NCBI RefSeq assembly: GCF_032598785.1
Contig: NZ_CP102984.1
Length of the DNA: 64,000 bases
DNA from: Terrisporobacter petrolearius
GTDB taxonomy: Bacteria; Bacillota; Clostridia; Peptostreptococcales; Peptostreptococcaceae
Strand: one strand, 5' to 3'
The position numbers and the translations under genes are program-made. Below the pieces are notes generated by a model. That model had not been told where the DNA came from, made no database searches, and saw only the letters and a list, made by a program, of their open reading frames with translations. Each line of letters starts with the position of its first letter. Position 1 is the stretch's first letter. Positions 61,063 to 64,000 of this stretch are shown in pieces.

Positions 61063-61479
61063 TTGAAAAAAGAATATTATTTAGAAATGGGTTTTAGAGG
61101 GCTAACTCTTATTTTCTGGCCCATAATAATATATAAATGGATTTTCATTCCAAATATTTATGTGGAGAAAAATTTTCTTTTAATCTTTACAATTTTGGCT
61201 ATAATATACATAATAAATATTGGAATTTTACAAATAAAATATAAACTTTTAGATAATATAATATTATACTATAGAGTTTCCACATTAGTATCTTTTATAT
61301 TAACATTAGCATCATTTTTGCTATATCCTACTAATATAACATTAATGTGGTTGAAATTATTATCTATTTTTATCTACTTCTATATTTCTTTTAAAAATGT
61401 TTATAATCACAAAATAGAAGAATGTGTAGTAGGTATGATTAGTTCAGTATTATTACTAGTCATAAGCATATGCTATTAA
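61063..61479 (+). CDS. Four-helix membrane protein, 138 aa
   Basis: Hydrophobic segments occur near residues 12-30, 36-55, 65-85 and 90-107, with a short charged loop YNHKIEECVVG before a final hydrophobic end. The TTG start is preceded by AAAGGAG at 7 nt. Family not recognised; its 5' leader is AT-rich. Confidence 0.65.
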   Translation: MKKEYYLEMGFRGLTLIFWPIIIYKWIFIPNIYVEKNFLLIFTILAIIYIINIGILQIKYKLLDNIILYYRVSTLVSFILTLASFLLYPTNITLMWLKLLSIFIYFYISFKNVYNHKIEECVVGMISSVLLLVISICY

Positions 61480-61588
61480 TTACCATATATTAATATAAGG
61501 AAATATTAGACATAGTATATATTTTTTGGTATTATTTATACTGAAAGTTATTATAAAATATTAAGGGTATAAAGGAGTAACTAATAAT

Positions 61589-62347
61589 ATGGAAAAGAAA
61601 ATATTAGCTAAAGTTGGAGAAAAAGAAATATCTAACTTAGACGTTCAAGGTGCAATCCAAGGACTAGATCCTTACCAAGCACAACAATTTCAAACTGAAG
61701 AAGGTCAAAAATATGTATTAGATGATTTAATAAATCAAGAATTATTATACATATATGCAAAAGACAACAAAATAGACCAAGATGAAGAATTCAGAAATGA
61801 AATGAAAAGAGTAGAGGAAAATGTATTAAAGCAATACGTTATAAACAAAATATTAACTAGTGTTAAAATAACTGAAGAAGAAAAAAGAGCTTTCTTTGAA
61901 GCTCAAAAACAAAGCTTCTCTAAACCAGAAACTGCTTCAGCTAAACATATATTAGTTGACAGCGAAGAAAAAGCTAATGATATATTAGGCAAAATAAATA
62001 CTGGTGAAGTATCATTTGAAGATGCTGCTAAAGAGCATTCTTCTTGCCCATCAAAAGATGCTGGTGGAGATTTAGGTTCTTTTGGAAGAGGACAAATGGT
62101 TCCAGAATTTGAGGAAGCTGTGTTCAATATGAATAAAGGTGAAGTAAGTGGACCTGTTAAAACTCAATTCGGATATCACTTAATAAAATTAGAAGATAGA
62201 AAAGAAAGTGTTCTTCCTGAATATGATGAAGTTGCTGAAGAAGTAGGAAAAACTTTATTATACCAAAAGCAAGGTGAAGTTTATCAACAAAAATTAAATG
62301 AAGTTAAGTCTTTATTACCTAATGCAGTTGAATATATGAATAAATAA
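61589..62347 (+). CDS. Cytoplasmic parvulin-type peptidyl-prolyl isomerase
   Basis: The 252-residue protein has a SurA/PrsA-like N-terminal helical part (residues 1-110, QGAIQGLDPYQAQQF, DDLINQELLYIYAKD) and a parvulin PpiC domain (ASAKHILVDSEEKANDILGK, SSCPSKDAGGDLGSFGRGQM, VKTQFGYHLIKLEDRKE). Unlike PrsA it has no signal peptide or lipobox, so it should act in the cytoplasm, as in other clostridial homologues. AAAGGAG precedes the ATG and a strong terminator follows. Confidence 0.92.
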   Translation: MEKKILAKVGEKEISNLDVQGAIQGLDPYQAQQFQTEEGQKYVLDDLINQELLYIYAKDNKIDQDEEFRNEMKRVEENVLKQYVINKILTSVKITEEEKRAFFEAQKQSFSKPETASAKHILVDSEEKANDILGKINTGEVSFEDAAKEHSSCPSKDAGGDLGSFGRGQMVPEFEEAVFNMNKGEVSGPVKTQFGYHLIKLEDRKESVLPEYDEVAEEVGKTLLYQKQGEVYQQKLNEVKSLLPNAVEYMNK

Positions 62348-62352
62348 TTAAT

Positions 62353-62388
62353 AAAACAGCTCTTAGATCATCTAAGAGCTGTTTTTAA
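62353..62388. terminator. Bidirectional terminator
   Basis: AAAACAGCTCTTAGA / TCTAAGAGCTGTTTT, 15-bp perfect stem with a 3-nt loop, between convergent genes. Confidence 0.85.
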
Positions 62389-62871
62389 TTATATAAATAT
62401 TCCATTACTTTTATATTTTTTAGTTATTAAGTTAAAATTAACTTCTGTCACACCTTTAATTTTGTAAACTTCCTCAAATATAAAATTGTTTAGTTCTTGA
62501 AAATCTTTCGCATATCCATGAACATGCAATTCATTCTTCCCTGTTGTAGCACATACTGATTCTATTTGCGGATGCTTGCAAAGTTCATTTGCAACAAAAT
62601 CAATTTCACTTGGTGTTGCAGATACTTGTAAAAATACAGCTGTATTAAGTCCTACTTTAGGTGAGTTAACCTGTACTGTAAATTTTTCAATTATTCCCTC
62701 TTCTGTCATTTTCATAACTCGCTCTCTTACAGCCATACGAGATAGATGTACTTCTCTTGCTATTTCTGCGTAAGAAATTCTACAATCGTTTGCCAATAGC
62801 CTTAATATGTCCATGTCAATCTTATTTAGCTTCAGGCCAATTTTATTAAAGTTCAAAGTATCTTCTTTCAT
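62389..62871 (-). CDS. Lrp/AsnC-family regulator
   Basis: The 160-residue protein has an AsnC-type HTH (LNKIDMDILRLLANDCRISY, AEIAREVHLSRMAVRERVMK) and a RAM ligand domain (VFLQVSATPSEIDFVANELC, SVCATTGKNELHVHGYAKD). Such regulators respond to amino acids. ATG 62871 is used, as GGGGGGTGTTGAT lies upstream; the earlier in-frame ATG lies before that site. It faces the parvulin gene convergently. No target is evident. Confidence 0.9.
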   Translation of the reverse strand: MKEDTLNFNKIGLKLNKIDMDILRLLANDCRISYAEIAREVHLSRMAVRERVMKMTEEGIIEKFTVQVNSPKVGLNTAVFLQVSATPSEIDFVANELCKHPQIESVCATTGKNELHVHGYAKDFQELNNFIFEEVYKIKGVTEVNFNLITKKYKSNGIFI

Positions 62872-63026
62872 AAAATCAACACCCCCCCTTAAGGTCAATT
62901 ATATCATCATAAAATAAGGGTGTATACATAATTTACTATTATATGTTGTTTTTTGTATATTATTCCAAATTACTTTGTACTTTTGTATGTCAAAACTCTT
63001 ATTAATTTATCTAAATAGAATTTCTA

Positions 63027-64000
63027 TTATCTCCTAAATAACAAGTCTCTTTGTTTTCTTACTATTCTAAGGGCTAGTTTAACAATTTCATTTAAAATAA
63101 GTACCATAGAAGACAATAAAATTATTTTACACCACATAAGTACACTTAACGAAACTGAACTAAAAAATTCTCTAAATATTTGTGTAAACAATATTTGAGC
63201 TACTGATGTAAGAAAAATTACTTCAAGAGCTAATTTGTTTTTGAAAAAATTTGGTATTTCACTATTTAGTCTAACTCTCGACAGTTTAGTGTATTAAATA
63301 GTGCACTAAATGCAAATAAAGAAAATATAACAGTTCCTTGTTTAGTTGGTGTAGCATTTAATATGTTAAAGTACTCTTGTAATTGAACTATAAATACTAT
63401 AAGCAACACATTAATAAATATATTAATACACATACTTCTGGCTATAATACTAGCATTTCTTCTTATTGGCTTTCTTAATTTCTTACAGACTCTAATCCTA
63501 AAGCTAGTGCTGTACATCCATACATAATTATATTCATCCATAATAATTGTATTGTCGTAAAAGGCATTTCTTGTCCTAAAACTTGTGATATTATAGCTGT
63601 AATAATGGCAACTATATTTACTGTAAGTTGAAACTGTATAAATCTTTGGAAGTTTTCATATATTCCTCTTCCATCATTTTATCCCATCAACTTTTTCTCT
63701 GAGCTAAAAGGCACTTGAGACAATAAATTAGTATTTTTTCTAAAACTCTTATAGTCTTTGTCAATATGATATAAAAGCAAAGCACATTCTGTTGCACTTC
63801 CTATATACTTTCCATCAATATAGGAATCTTCCAAAATCATCTTATTTTTAGTTAAAATTTCCGTTTTGTCTGAACAAATTACAGACACACACCCAATAGT
63901 TTCACATTCTTCCTTTTTAGTTACCATCGCATTTATTTTAGCTTAACCATAGTTAGTAATCCTTCTGGAACGGTAGATCAAGGCTATGCACACATATATA
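63027..64000 (-). pseudogene. Ca2+-type P-type ATPase, disrupted, running off the edge
   Basis: Pieces in order on the minus strand: VPEGLLTMVKLK plus stop near the right edge; TIGCVSVICSDKTEILTKNK, the phosphorylation site with DKTE in place of the invariant DKTG; SATECALLLYHID and VPFSSEKKLMG; then, after a deletion of the nucleotide domain, GRGIYENFQRFIQFQLTVNI, KPIRRNASIIARSM and a C-terminal helix ending VRKQRDLLFRR at 63027. Several frameshifts and stops occur. It is related to the PMR1/SERCA-like clostridial Ca2+ ATPases. The 5' part lies beyond position 64000. Confidence 0.85.

Overview
This window looks like chromosomal DNA from a low-GC, spore-forming Clostridia, most likely Peptostreptococcaceae (the Paraclostridium / Terrisporobacter / Romboutsia / Clostridioides neighbourhood). 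The basis is a very AT-rich sequence with strong AGGAGG-type ribosome sites, frequent TTG and GTG starts, DUF3867, TIGR03905 TSCPD and Imm-5-like families, and a cysteine-rich repeat protein resembling clostridial exosporium proteins. The genus is an inference. No rRNA, tRNA or CRISPR array was seen.

Region by region. 0-6.7 kb: small regulators and orphans (membrane-anchored XRE regulator, Imm-5-like protein, MarR plus cyclase-family hydrolase, Cys/His/Asp/Lys repeat protein, truncated TetR, AraC-GyrI regulator, SagB-type nitroreductase). 6.8-11.4 kb: a complete Bce-type antimicrobial-peptide resistance module (ATPase, permease, response regulator, sensor kinase). 11.6-21 kb: B12-binding-type radical SAM protein, NhaC antiporter, MtaA/CmuA-like methyltransferase, YvlD-like membrane protein, two CNNM/CorC-like proteins, a cupin with a Tyr/Pro-rich head, and a GyrI-like protein. 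21-30 kb is a gene graveyard: a serine hydrolase broken by a 17-bp duplication, an IS110 relic with a candidate bridge-RNA region, and broken YcxB-like, XRE, lipoprotein and YfbR-like genes among intact carboxypeptidase, GNAT and LUD genes. 29.9-42 kb: chemoreceptor, Ddl, MocR regulator, aspartate 4-decarboxylase, an intact IS256 element with target duplication, TIM-barrel isomerase, ABC-F/Uup protein, GDPD and a dead isochorismatase. 42-47 kb: DUF3867, a possible 23-residue peptide, LD-carboxypeptidase, a YrvL-like protein, and a Gfo/Idh oxidoreductase with an EamA transporter.

47.0-51.8 kb is a compact Tn554 / recombinase-in-trio type element: three catalytic tyrosine recombinases and a TnpC-like protein. 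Its ends can be read directly (11-bp inverted repeats, 8-bp direct repeat CATTTTTT). It sits on the start codon of the EamA gene and has moved that gene's Shine-Dalgarno site 4.8 kb away, next to a divergent GntR-RCK_C (BusR-like) regulator. 52-64 kb: glycerol kinase, cold shock protein, a methyltransferase-lipoprotein-DUF1294 operon, a Cu/Zn-type SOD without signal peptide, a GyrI-like protein, a CAP-domain surface protein with 39-bp repeats, a cytoplasmic parvulin, an Lrp regulator, and a dead Ca2+ P-type ATPase running off the right edge.

A recurrent theme is a dispersed palindrome (AAAACCGTATCAC...GTGATACGGTTTT). It stands at the 3' end of at least five genes in the first 30 kb as a copied terminator, in one case supplying the last codons and stop of a gene. 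A separate 60-bp perfect palindrome at 44761-44820 supplies identical C-termini to two convergent genes.
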